From Massilia sp. UBA2709 (GTDB lineage Bacteria > Pseudomonadota > Gammaproteobacteria > Burkholderiales > Burkholderiaceae_D): a stretch of 11,511 nucleotides of DNA. The DNA lies in the NCBI GenBank assembly GCA_002354135.1, contig DEKZ01000324.1, forward strand, positions 1 through 11,511, given 5' to 3'. The notes under the pieces are model-generated. The model made no database searches. It had not been told where the DNA came from and saw only the letters and a list, made by a program, of their open reading frames with translations. Below, one piece after another: positions 1-9,356 of the stretch. The position numbers were made by a program, and so were the translations under genes. Within the stretch, counting starts at the first letter, position 1. Every line of letters starts with the position of its first letter.

Positions 1-753
1 GGCCGCATGCCGTTCTGCCTGTCCCGGTGAATGTCCCGCCGTCTGCGCCGCGGCCGCGCCGGCGCCGGCGGCGGGCGTCACGAAGTGCACGAGATTCTGC
101 AGCGCAGTCCTGGCGCTGCTGAAGCTCGGCCCATCCGCACCCAGGCGCGCATCGACCGCCTTTTCCAGCGCGTCCAGCGCCGACAGGCAGTATTCGCCAT
201 CGGCCAGCAGCGCCGCATAGAAGGCTTTCGAGGTGCGGCTGCGCGCCGCCTCGACATCGGCGATCGCGTCCGCGCCATGGCCGCGCGCCGCTTCGATGTC
301 GCGCATCGAGAACGCCGCGCCCTCCGTGACCGGACACTCTGCGGCCAGCTGCGGCACGCGCGCCGCAATCCAGCCCAGGTTGCCGATGCGCCGCTCGAAG
401 CCGTCTTCGTCCGGCAGCGGATACAGGCCGTCCCAGTAACGCTCGCACAGCGCGCCGATCAGCTCCAGGGCCTCGCCCAGGGCACGCAGGCCGGCCGTCT
501 TCGCGTTCGCCTCGGCCAGCCAGACCGCCAGTTGCAGGTCCTTGCTGCGCGTTTCGATCAGGGCGGCGCAGCGCTTGGCGACGAACTTCCAGTCCGCTTC
601 CTTCAAGGTGGTGACCCAGGCGCCCTGCTCCAGCGAGGGGTCGTCGGCCTTGCGCGCCTGGGCGATCGCGTCGAGCTCGGGCGAGAACGCCATGTCATCG
701 CCGCAGGGCGCGGCTTCGCTGACCGGCTTCAGGAGTTGTTCAAGAGTGATCAT
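1..753 (-). CDS. tssA: T6SS protein TssA (ImpA family), C-terminal part beyond window
   Basis: TssA proteins organise baseplate and sheath-tube polymerisation in the cytoplasm. The visible 251 residues begin MITLEQLLKPVSEAAPCGDD and carry a typical ImpA N-terminal domain at about residues 10-150. Its features include ADWKFVAKRC near 53-62, LIETRSKDLQLAVWL near 65-79, the YWDGLYPLPDEDG segment at 106-118 and RRIGNLGWI at 121-129. After about residue 225 the chain becomes an Ala/Gly-rich linker, and the frame is still open at the window edge, so the C-terminal domain that defines the TssA class is not seen. The ATG at 753 follows a strong AAGGAGG (758-764) that overlaps the tssH stop codon; only 9 bases separate the genes, so they are probably co-translated. 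It is the last gene of the minus-strand operon in view. The family call is firm; the TssA subclass cannot be judged. Confidence 0.95.
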   Translation of the reverse strand, partial: MITLEQLLKPVSEAAPCGDDMAFSPELDAIAQARKADDPSLEQGAWVTTLKEADWKFVAKRCAALIETRSKDLQLAVWLAEANAKTAGLRALGEALELIGALCERYWDGLYPLPDEDGFERRIGNLGWIAARVPQLAAECPVTEGAAFSMRDIEAARGHGADAIADVEAARSRTSKAFYAALLADGEYCLSALDALEKAVDARLGADGPSFSSARTALQNLVHFVTPAAGAGAAAAQTAGHSPGQAERHAA

Positions 754-762
754 GGGGCCTCC

Positions 763-3402
<2,640 letters not shown>

Positions 3403-3438
3403 TCGTGTCGCATCCTTAGTGTCGGTAGTGGGATGGCG

Positions 3439-3930
3439 CTAGCGCTTGCCGTCGGGCCCGCGCGGGCGCGCCGTGCGCCGCACCGCGTAGTGCAGCGACG
3501 AGGGCTGGAGCACGGCGCTGAAATTGACCGCGTCGCCGGCGTCAGGCAGGGCCAGGCGCGCGTTGATGACGAAGTCGAGCCGGTTGACGCTGCCGGGTAC
3601 CGGCGCCAGGCTGGCGCTGACGTCCTTCAGGCGCGGTTCGTGGGTCTCGATGGCGGTCTTGATGCTGGCGCAGATCGCGGCGCGGTCTTCCGCGCTGGTC
3701 AGGCAGAAGGCGGCGAAATCGGCCAGCCCGTAGTTGAGGATGGAAGCGCGTGCCTGCGGAAACTCGTCGAACACGCCGGGTGCGAGCGCGACGCGGGTAT
3801 TGAGCAGCGCTTCGAGGTCGCGCGCCACCAGGTCCTTGATCTGTTCGGTCGTCAGGCGGGAGGCAGCGGCGCCCGCTTCCCGGCGCTCGTCCATCAGGCG
3901 GTCGAGCACCCCGGGGGTGAAGCCGTTCAT
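3439..3930 (-). CDS. tssE: T6SS baseplate protein TssE (gp25-like)
   Basis: TssE is a small cytoplasmic baseplate wedge protein related to phage T4 gp25 that starts sheath assembly. The 163-residue product contains the family signature RDLEALLNTR at residues 37-46, SILNYGL at 63-69 and ETHEPRL at 95-101, as in gp25/lysozyme-like T6SS proteins. I chose the ATG at 3930 over an in-frame start at 3984. It gives MNGFTPGVLDRLMDE, a normal TssE N-terminus, and it has AGGA (3938-3941) 7 bases upstream. The longer version would add an unlikely leader encoded partly by a stem-loop. The C-terminus is a basic, Pro-rich tail (RRTARPRGPDGKR). It lies between hcp and tssH in a run of same-strand genes. Confidence 0.95.
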   Translation of the reverse strand: MNGFTPGVLDRLMDERREAGAAASRLTTEQIKDLVARDLEALLNTRVALAPGVFDEFPQARASILNYGLADFAAFCLTSAEDRAAICASIKTAIETHEPRLKDVSASLAPVPGSVNRLDFVINARLALPDAGDAVNFSAVLQPSSLHYAVRRTARPRGPDGKR

Positions 3931-3965
3931 GCGTTTGTCCTGGAAGAAGAAGGAGCAAGGAAGCA

Positions 3966-3992
3966 GGCGTACCGTGCGCGGCACGGTACGCC
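3966..3992 (-). terminator. Stem-loop between hcp and tssE; possible attenuator or RNA-stabilising hairpin
   Basis: This is a perfect inverted repeat: a 12-base arm GGCGTACCGTGC, a 3-base loop and the exact complementary arm. It lies in the 126-base gap between the hcp stop and the tssE start, and ends 35 bases before the tssE ATG. On the transcribed (minus) strand it is followed by a pyrimidine-rich stretch (TGCTTCCTTGCTCC...) but not by an uninterrupted T run, so it is not a classic strong terminator. Partial termination or 3'-end protection after hcp would let Hcp be made in excess of downstream TssE, ClpV and TssA. The structure is seen directly; the role is inferred. Confidence 0.6.
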
Positions 3993-4023
3993 GCTTCGTC
4001 CATATGGCGGGACTTGAGCTGCG

Positions 4024-4039
4024 CCCCGGCGCACCGGGG
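4024..4039 (-). repeat. Short GC-rich inverted repeat just downstream of hcp
   Basis: A 6-bp stem (CCCCGG / CCGGGG) with a 4-base loop starts 17 bases after the hcp stop codon, before the larger stem-loop at 3966-3992. No T tract follows it. It may form part of a two-hairpin structure at the hcp mRNA 3' end, but a 6-bp GC stem can also arise by chance in DNA this GC-rich. Confidence 0.35.
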
Positions 4040-4056
4040 TAGGCCGGAGGCGGCTC

Positions 4057-4548
4057 TTATACGATCTTGTTGGCGGCCAGGTCCCAGCCGCCCGAGGTGT
4101 TGCCGCCGGCGCCGCCGGTCACCTTCTGCTGGGTGTACTTCCACTTGATCTTCGAGAATTTCAGGCCGACCTTCTCCTGGATGATCGCGCCTTCCTCGAC
4201 CTTGGGCTTGATGGCGCCGATCAGGACGTTCTCCAGTTCGATCTCGAAGTACTTGATGCGGTCGCCCTGGCCGTCCGCGCGCATGAACTCCAGCTTGGCT
4301 TTCGGGATGGTCTTGCCGGCCGAGCAGGTCTGCAGCAGGACCGGCGAGGACAGGTCGGCCAGCTTGTCGATCACGACTTCCTCGTGCTCGCAGCGCTCGG
4401 CGGTGTGGCCGCCGCCGGTCGAGGCGGTGGCCGAGCGCGGTTGCTTCACGCCCCAGGTCACGGAGGTGCACTCGATCCAGTCCTTGTGCTTGTCGTCCGT
4501 CGATTCGCCCTTGATGCCGTCGATCTGCAGGTACACGTCAATTGCCAT
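4057..4548 (-). CDS. hcp: T6SS tube protein Hcp (TssD)
   Basis: Hcp forms stacked hexameric rings that make the inner tube and is secreted with the spike. The 163-residue protein begins MAIDVYLQIDGIKGES and shows WGVKQPRSA (32-40), HEEVVIDKLADLSSPVLLQ (55-73), AKLEFMRA (84-91) and IKYFEIELENVLIGAIKP (98-115). All are characteristic of the Hcp1 family, and the length is standard with no C-terminal effector extension. It has three cysteines (27, 53, 75). The ATG at 4548 has a GGAG (4558-4561) 9 bases upstream and an A/T-rich spacer (AAACAAAA), consistent with efficient translation. It follows tssC by 34 bases; the 3' flank holds two inverted repeats that may set its expression apart from tssE and tssH. 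Confidence 0.98.
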   Translation of the reverse strand: MAIDVYLQIDGIKGESTDDKHKDWIECTSVTWGVKQPRSATASTGGGHTAERCEHEEVVIDKLADLSSPVLLQTCSAGKTIPKAKLEFMRADGQGDRIKYFEIELENVLIGAIKPKVEEGAIIQEKVGLKFSKIKWKYTQQKVTGGAGGNTSGGWDLAANKIV

Positions 4549-4582
4549 TTTTGTTTACTCCAGTTTTCAGGTTAATGGTGGA

Positions 4583-6067
4583 TCAGCTTTTGGTCGACTG
4601 CGGCAACTCCGCGACCAGTCGGAGCGAAACGGACAGTTCATCGAGCTGGAAGTGCGGGCGCAGGAAGGACACCGCGCGGTAGCAGCCCGGGCGGCCCGGC
4701 ACTTCGGACACCTGCACGCTCGCTTCGCGCAGCGGGAATTGCGCCTTCTGCTCCTGGCTCGCGTTGTCGTCCAGGAGGACGTACTGGGTCAGCCAGCGGT
4801 TCAGGTAATCCTCGACGTTGGAGGCGGCCGCAAAGCTGCCGATCTTGTCGCGCATCATGGCCTTCATGTAGTGGGCGATGCGCGAGACCGCGAAGATGTA
4901 CTGCAGCTGCGAGGACAACATCGCGTTGGCGTTGGCGGCCTCGTTGTTGTACTTCTTCGCCTTTTGCGCCGACTGGGCGCCGAAGAAGGCCGCATAGGAA
5001 GTGTTCTTGCAGTGGACCAGGGAGATGAAGCCCAGGTCCGACAGCTCCTTCTCGCGGCGGTCGGTGATGGCGACCTCGGTCGGGCACTTCAGCGCCACCT
5101 CGCCTTCGTCGGTCTTGAAAGTGTGGGTCGGCAGGTTCTCGACCAGGCCGCCGCCCTCGACGCCACGGATCGCCGCGCACCAGCCATAGTCCTCGAAGGC
5201 GCGGGTCAGCTTGGAGGCGAAGGCGTAGGCGGCGTTGCACCACAGGTACTTGTTGTGGTCGGTGCCGTCGACGTCCTCGACATAGTTGAAGCCCTCGGTG
5301 GTCTGGCCGTCGACCGGGTTGAAAGGCAGGCGCCCGAGGAAGCGCGGCAGGGTCAGGCCGACGTAGCGAGAATCCTCAGACTCGCGGAACGCCTTCCACT
5401 TGGCGTATTCGACGGTGTCGAAGACTTTCGCCAGGTCGCGCGGCTTGCCGAGGTCGCCGAAGCTGTCGATGCCGAACAGTTCCGGCGCGCTTGATGTGAT
5501 GAAGGGCGCGTGGCTGGCGGCGGCCACGTGCGACATCTGCTCGAGGAAGTACATGTCCTCGGGCTGGCGGCTCATCTCGAAGTCGCCGATCAGGGCGCCA
5601 TAGGGAGCGCCGCCGAAGGTGCCGAATTCTTCTTCATAGACCTTCTTGAAGAGCGAGCTCTGGTCGAATTCGAGGGCGGCCTGGAAGTCCTTCACCAGTT
5701 CGCGCTTGCTGGCGTTGAGCATGCGGATCTGCAGGCCGGCGCTGGTCGACGAGTTCTTCACCAGGTACTGCAGGCCGGTCCAGCTGCGCTCGAGCTTCTG
5801 GAATTCGGGCGCGTGCATGATGGCGGACAGCTGGGTCGAGATCATGCGGTCCAGTTCCGCCAGACGCGCATCGATCATCGCCGACAGGTTGTTCGAGACC
5901 ACCATGGTGCCCGACATCACCTGGGTCACGAGTTCCGAGATCAGGTCGCGGGCGCGGACGTGCTCGCTGTCGGAGCTGGCGACCCGGCTTTGCTCGACGA
6001 TCTGGTCGAGCAGGGAATTGTCCAGTTCCAGCGCGGGCTTGGCCGCCTGTTCGAGGATTGCCGCCAT
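4583..6067 (-). CDS. tssC: T6SS contractile sheath large subunit TssC (VipB)
   Basis: TssC pairs with TssB to build the cytoplasmic contractile sheath around the Hcp tube. The 494-residue length is typical. Diagnostic segments include HAPEFQKLERSWTGLQYLV (85-103), PYGALIGDFE (155-164), LTLPRFLGRLPFNP (238-251) and, towards the C-terminus, PGRPGCYRAVSFLRPHFQLD followed by a VSLRLVAELP beta strand. No truncation or frameshift is seen. The ATG at 6067 directly follows the tssB stop codon (TAAATG), with a strong GGAGGAG (6074-6080) inside the tssB 3' end. The two sheath genes are therefore tightly coupled, as suits a 1:1 complex. Confidence 0.98.
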   Translation of the reverse strand: MAAILEQAAKPALELDNSLLDQIVEQSRVASSDSEHVRARDLISELVTQVMSGTMVVSNNLSAMIDARLAELDRMISTQLSAIMHAPEFQKLERSWTGLQYLVKNSSTSAGLQIRMLNASKRELVKDFQAALEFDQSSLFKKVYEEEFGTFGGAPYGALIGDFEMSRQPEDMYFLEQMSHVAAASHAPFITSSAPELFGIDSFGDLGKPRDLAKVFDTVEYAKWKAFRESEDSRYVGLTLPRFLGRLPFNPVDGQTTEGFNYVEDVDGTDHNKYLWCNAAYAFASKLTRAFEDYGWCAAIRGVEGGGLVENLPTHTFKTDEGEVALKCPTEVAITDRREKELSDLGFISLVHCKNTSYAAFFGAQSAQKAKKYNNEAANANAMLSSQLQYIFAVSRIAHYMKAMMRDKIGSFAAASNVEDYLNRWLTQYVLLDDNASQEQKAQFPLREASVQVSEVPGRPGCYRAVSFLRPHFQLDELSVSLRLVAELPQSTKS

Positions 6068-6568
6068 TTATTTCTCCTCCGTCTTGCGCAGGCTTTCGAG
6101 TTTTTCGGTGTTGCCCAGGACTTCGCTCAGCATGTCGTCGAGCTTGTCGTTCCCCGCCAGCTTGTTGCGCAGGTCGGCCAGCTTGGTGCGCGCATCGAGC
6201 AGGCCCTTGAGCGGCGCCACCTGCTGCACCACGGCCTCGGGCCGGAAGTCGGCCATTTCGCGAAACTGCAGCTGGACGGCGAATTGCCCGCCCTCTTCCG
6301 TCAGGTGGTTCTCGACGCGGAACTGGGTGGCGGGCGCGATCCCGCCCAGCACCTCGTCGAAATTGGAGGCGTCGACATTGACGAACTTGCGGTCCTTGAT
6401 GCGCTTCTTCTCGGCCTCGGGATCGGCGCCGAAGTCGCCGATCACGCCGACCACGAAGGGCAGCTCCTTGTTTTCGATGGCGTCGCCGATCTCGACGTCG
6501 TAGGTCATCTGCACGCGCGGCGCACGCACTTTTTGCAGGCGTTTCTGCACGCTTTCACTTTTTGCCAT
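6068..6568 (-). CDS. tssB: T6SS contractile sheath small subunit TssB (VipA)
   Basis: TssB is the small sheath subunit. The 166-residue protein starts MAKSESVQKRLQKVRAPRVQ and has LPFVVGVIGDF (36-46), RKFVNVDASNFD (60-71), MADFRPEAV (105-113) and ARTKLADLRNKL (126-137). The C-terminal helices that interact with TssC and ClpV are complete. An in-frame start at 6613 would add 15 residues (MDRRMPVRLPHPGVD) not expected in the family. The ATG at 6568 has GGAG (6574-6577) 5 bases upstream, so I chose it. The upstream lipoprotein gene ends 50 bases before it on the same strand, and tssC follows without a gap. Confidence 0.97.
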   Translation of the reverse strand: MAKSESVQKRLQKVRAPRVQMTYDVEIGDAIENKELPFVVGVIGDFGADPEAEKKRIKDRKFVNVDASNFDEVLGGIAPATQFRVENHLTEEGGQFAVQLQFREMADFRPEAVVQQVAPLKGLLDARTKLADLRNKLAGNDKLDDMLSEVLGNTEKLESLRKTEEK

Positions 6569-6618
6569 GTCGACTCCAGGGTGGGGAAGACGGACCGGCA
6601 TGCGCCGGTCCACGAGGT

Positions 6619-7200
6619 TTACTTGAGCGCGCCGAACGGGTCGCTCGACGAGGATGCGGTGGTCTTGTTGGCCGGGGGCTGGGCCGAGGAGGTGCGCGTA
6701 CGCTTCACCGTGCCCTTGGGCTTGCCGGCGCCCGGCACCAGCACATCCTCGCCCAGGCTGGCGCGTAGCAGCTTGGCCAGGTCCTGTGCTTCCGACTTCA
6801 CGTCGCTGTTGATCTTGTTCATGCGGGTCAGATCGGCCAGGGCCTCGCTCGACACCCGCAGGCCGCTCACGGCGGCGATGCTGTGGGCCAGGGTATCGTC
6901 GGGGTCGCGTTCGAGCGCTTCCTGCGCATTGACGATCGCTGCCCCGTAGTCGTTGGCGTCGAAGCGCATTTGCGCCATGCGTAGCCAGGGAGTCTTGTCG
7001 GTCGGGAAGGCCTGGGCTGCGCCCTTGAGCAGGACAAAGGCCTTGTCGGCCTGGCCGGCGGCCACTGCCGCATCCGCCTCGGCCACGGCGGCGGCGACGG
7101 TCGTCGCCTTCGTTGCGCCGCCGGCCCCTTCACCGGTGCTGGCGCAGGCCGCGAGCAGTGCGGCGCAGGCGACGGCCGGTATCAGACGTTTCAACATCAT
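6619..7200 (-). CDS. T6SS-associated TPR lipoprotein
   Basis: The 193-residue product starts MMLKRLIPAVACAALLAACA, a lipoprotein signal peptide with lipobox LAAC and lipidated Cys19. No Asp follows the Cys, so the outer membrane is likely. Residues about 40-66 and 70-101 form two TPR-like helical hairpins (for example DYGAAIVNAQEALERDP at 84-100), with a possible third after 103. The tail from about 155 is low-complexity, basic and then Ser-rich, ending SSSSDPFGALK. The frame is open upstream to 7551, but the ATG at 7200 has GGAG (7207-7210) 6 bases before it and yields the clean signal peptide. As first gene of the tssB-tssC-hcp operon it is probably a T6SS accessory part in the periplasm. 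TPR lipoproteins occur at this place in related loci, but I know of no firm role, so no symbol is given. Confidence 0.8.
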   Translation of the reverse strand: MMLKRLIPAVACAALLAACASTGEGAGGATKATTVAAAVAEADAAVAAGQADKAFVLLKGAAQAFPTDKTPWLRMAQMRFDANDYGAAIVNAQEALERDPDDTLAHSIAAVSGLRVSSEALADLTRMNKINSDVKSEAQDLAKLLRASLGEDVLVPGAGKPKGTVKRTRTSSAQPPANKTTASSSSDPFGALK

Positions 7201-7390
7201 GTCGGTCTCCAGTGCGTTGAACCAGACGCCATTATTCGGGAAGCGTTTCAGCAAGAATTGCGCACAGTCAACAATTGCACGCTTCGACGACACGGCGCAT
7301 GAAACCCGCCAAGCTTGCGCAGCCTCAGCCGCAATAGATGGCCTTGCTGTTAAATGAGCGTTGGCGTAATTTACGAAAGGCAAGAACCCA
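7201..7390. promoter_or_regulatory. Divergent intergenic region controlling both T6SS operons
   Basis: These 190 bases separate the start codons of the leftward TPR lipoprotein-tssB operon and the rightward tssJ-tssK-tssL operon, so they must hold the promoters of both unless transcripts enter from outside. They are less GC-rich than the flanking genes, with AT-rich patches around 7231-7235, 7250-7275 and 7350-7377. The leftward sigma54-like site is listed separately. For the rightward direction I see only a poor -24/-12 match near 7236-7254 and a poor -35/-10 pair, so no confident tssJ promoter is assigned. Confidence 0.6.
7295..7313 (-). promoter_or_regulatory. Candidate sigma54 (-24/-12) promoter for the TPR lipoprotein-tssBC operon
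   Basis: On the minus strand the sequence TTGGCGGGTTTCATGCG places GG (7310-7309) and GC (7298-7297) with the exact 10-base spacing required at -24/-12. Compared with TGGCACG-N4-TTGCA it keeps TGGC, the last G of the first block, and TGC. The implied start of transcription is near 7285, giving an 85-base leader before the ATG at 7200. Sigma54 control of T6SS operons is well documented in other Proteobacteria. No activator gene is in the window, and short matches arise by chance, so this is a candidate only. Confidence 0.45.
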
Positions 7391-7948
7391 ATGAGAGCCC
7401 TTCCCTGCCTGAGCATCCTTGCCGTCGCCGCGACGCTTGCCGCTTGCGGAGGTAGCCTGCAGGCCATCGCCGGCAAGACGCCCGAGCTGCCCGAGTCGCA
7501 AAAGCCGCCGCGCGCCGTGCCTGTCCGCCTGCATGCCGCGGCCAAGCTCAACGTCGACGCTCAGGGCCGGCCGCTGGCCCTGGTGGCGCGCGTCTACAAG
7601 CTGCGCCAGCACGCCGCCTTCGAGCAGGCGCCGTATTCCGCCTTCCTGAGCCCGGCTGCGGAAAAGGAGGCCTTCGGGGCCGACGTGGTCGAGGTCAAGG
7701 ACCTGACCCTGGTGCCGGGCCAGCGCTACGAGGTGGTCGAGAAAGTGACACGCGAGGCCGGCTACATCGGTGTCGTCGCGCTGTTCCATTCGCCGGCGCC
7801 GCAGCGCTGGCGCCTGGCCTTTGCCGCGTCCGAAGCGGAAAAGGCCGGGCTCACCGTCGGCCTGCACGCCTGCGCGCTGTCGGCCGGGGCGGGCGCCAAA
7901 CCGACAGTTGTCGAAGTCAAGACGCTAGCCTCTGCGCGCTGTCAATGA
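7391..7948 (+). CDS. tssJ: T6SS outer-membrane lipoprotein TssJ
   Basis: TssJ is the outer-membrane lipoprotein that binds the periplasmic part of TssM in the trans-envelope complex. The 185-residue product opens MRALPCLSILAVAATLAACG, with lipobox LAAC and predicted lipidated Cys19; no Asp follows the Cys, consistent with outer-membrane sorting. The mature part is a beta-sandwich with the family segment LVARVYKLRQHAAFEQAPY (64-82), the LTLVPGQRYEV turn (105-115) and YIGVVALFHSPAPQRWRL (125-142). The ATG at 7391 has AAAGG (7376-7380) 10 bases upstream. It is the first gene of the rightward operon, with tssK 67 bases downstream. Its usual partner gene tssM is not in the window. Confidence 0.95.
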   Translation: MRALPCLSILAVAATLAACGGSLQAIAGKTPELPESQKPPRAVPVRLHAAAKLNVDAQGRPLALVARVYKLRQHAAFEQAPYSAFLSPAAEKEAFGADVVEVKDLTLVPGQRYEVVEKVTREAGYIGVVALFHSPAPQRWRLAFAASEAEKAGLTVGLHACALSAGAGAKPTVVEVKTLASARCQ

Positions 7949-8015
7949 GCCTGCGTGGCTTTCGATCAAGCTCAACATTTTCCAAGAACAATTTCTTTGT
8001 GAGGTGTTCGTGAAC

Positions 8016-9356
8016 ATGCCATCGAAATTGCTGTGGGGCGAAGGGCTGTTTTTGCGCCCCCAACATTTCCAGCAGCAGGACCGCTACCACGAGGCGCGCC
8101 TGAACCAGACCGCACGCGCGCTGCATCCGTATTGCTGGGGCGTACGGCGCCTGGAGCTGGACCATGAGGCGCTCAAATCCGACACGCTGCGCATCGACGC
8201 GCTGTCGCTGGTCTTCCCGGACGGCGAACTCTACCGCGCGCCCGAGCTCGACCCCCTGCCCCTGCAGGTGCGCCTGGGCGAGCTGCCGCCCGCCACCCAG
8301 ACCATCACCTTCCACGCCGCCCTGCCCGCGCTCAAGCCCCACGGCGACAACTGCGCCGAGCCCGACGAGGAACATGGCGACGCCCGCTTCGTCCAGCACG
8401 AGCGCGAGACCCAGGACCTGTTCACGCGCGCGGCCGACGCCCCGGTGGTCTACCTGAGGAAAACCGTGCGCCTGGTGTCCGACCTCGATGCGCTGGAAGC
8501 CTTCGACAGCTTCCCGCTGGTACGGCTGCGCCGGGTCGCTACCGGCGGCTTCGAGGTCGACCCGGCCTTCACCCCGCCGAGCGTGTCGATCGAAGGCGCG
8601 CCCGGCCTGCACAACGCGGTGGCGCGGCTGATGGAAAAGCTGCTGGCCAAGGTCAATGCCCTGTACGGCCACATGCGCGAACCGAGCAGGAACGTGGTCG
8701 AGATCCGCGGCGGCGACATGTCCTCGTTCTGGCTGCTGCACACCGCGAGCACCGGCTACGCGGCGCTGTCGCACTACCTGAACCATCCCGAGCTGCACCC
8801 GGAACGCCTGTTCGGCGACCTCCTGATGCTGGCCGGCGGCCTGATGGCCTATTCGCGCAGCTACAAGCTGGAAGACCTGCCAGCCTATTCCCACCTCGAT
8901 CCAGGCCCGGCATTCGCGCGCCTGATCGACATCCTGCGCGACCTGCTCGACACCGTGGTGTCGTCGAAATACTTCTCGATCCCGCTGTCGAACGACCGCC
9001 CATCCTACCACCTCGGCGCCCTCGATTCGGGCAAGATCAACGCCCAGACCACGCTCTACCTGGCGGTGTCGGCCGACATGCCGGCGCTGCAGCTGGTCGA
9101 GATCGTGCCGCTGCGCTTCAAGCTCGGCGCGCCCCAGGACGTGGACAAGTTCGTGCTCTCGGCCATGCCCGGCGTGCGCCTGGTACACGCCCCTCAGGTG
9201 CCGGCGGCGCTCCCGGTGCGGCCCGACACCTATTACTTCGTGCTCGAAAACAAAGGCACGCTGTACGAGAACATGCTCAAGGCCCAGGCGATCTCGGTCT
9301 ATGTACCGAACGGGATCCGCGACCTGCAGCTCGAGCTGATCGCGGTGGTCGCATGA
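8016..9356 (+). CDS. tssK: T6SS baseplate protein TssK
   Basis: TssK is a trimeric cytoplasmic protein that joins the baseplate to the TssL/TssM membrane complex. The 446-residue product starts MPSKLLWGEGLFLRPQHFQQ, the near-invariant TssK N-terminus. It also carries the conserved middle segment GGDMSSFWLLHTAST, and PERLFGDLLMLAGGLMAYS shortly after it. The length is normal. Start choice is not certain. The frame is open back to GTG 8004, and the only good ribosome site, GAGG at 8001-8004, is 11 bases from ATG 8016 but 5 from an in-frame GTG at 8010. Family comparison favours ATG 8016; the GTG would add two residues. The gene ends in a four-base ATGA overlap with tssL, a sign of translational coupling. 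Confidence 0.96.
   Translation: MPSKLLWGEGLFLRPQHFQQQDRYHEARLNQTARALHPYCWGVRRLELDHEALKSDTLRIDALSLVFPDGELYRAPELDPLPLQVRLGELPPATQTITFHAALPALKPHGDNCAEPDEEHGDARFVQHERETQDLFTRAADAPVVYLRKTVRLVSDLDALEAFDSFPLVRLRRVATGGFEVDPAFTPPSVSIEGAPGLHNAVARLMEKLLAKVNALYGHMREPSRNVVEIRGGDMSSFWLLHTASTGYAALSHYLNHPELHPERLFGDLLMLAGGLMAYSRSYKLEDLPAYSHLDPGPAFARLIDILRDLLDTVVSSKYFSIPLSNDRPSYHLGALDSGKINAQTTLYLAVSADMPALQLVEIVPLRFKLGAPQDVDKFVLSAMPGVRLVHAPQVPAALPVRPDTYYFVLENKGTLYENMLKAQAISVYVPNGIRDLQLELIAVVA

Noticed and set aside
4067..6949. Long plus-strand open frames opposite hcp, tssC, tssB and the lipoprotein
   Set aside because: They are shadow frames of conserved minus-strand genes, with no plausible ribosome sites and compositionally odd products.
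7236..7254. Plus-strand GG-N10-GC sigma54-like match facing tssJ
   Set aside because: Only the GG and GC spacing fit; the surrounding consensus bases are mostly missing, so it is too weak to list as a site.
7344..7372. Plus-strand TTGCTG-17-TAATTT as a sigma70 promoter for tssJ
   Set aside because: Each hexamer matches consensus at only about three positions, and the implied start of transcription would fall almost on the ribosome site of tssJ.
7201..7551. 117-residue N-terminal extension of the TPR lipoprotein
   Set aside because: The extension would cross the divergent promoter region and overlap tssJ on the opposite strand. The ATG at 7200 has a good ribosome site and yields a clean lipoprotein signal peptide.
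7917..9188. 423-codon minus-strand open frame opposite tssK
   Set aside because: It runs antisense to an intact, family-typical TssK and its product looks like reverse-complement translation rather than a protein family.
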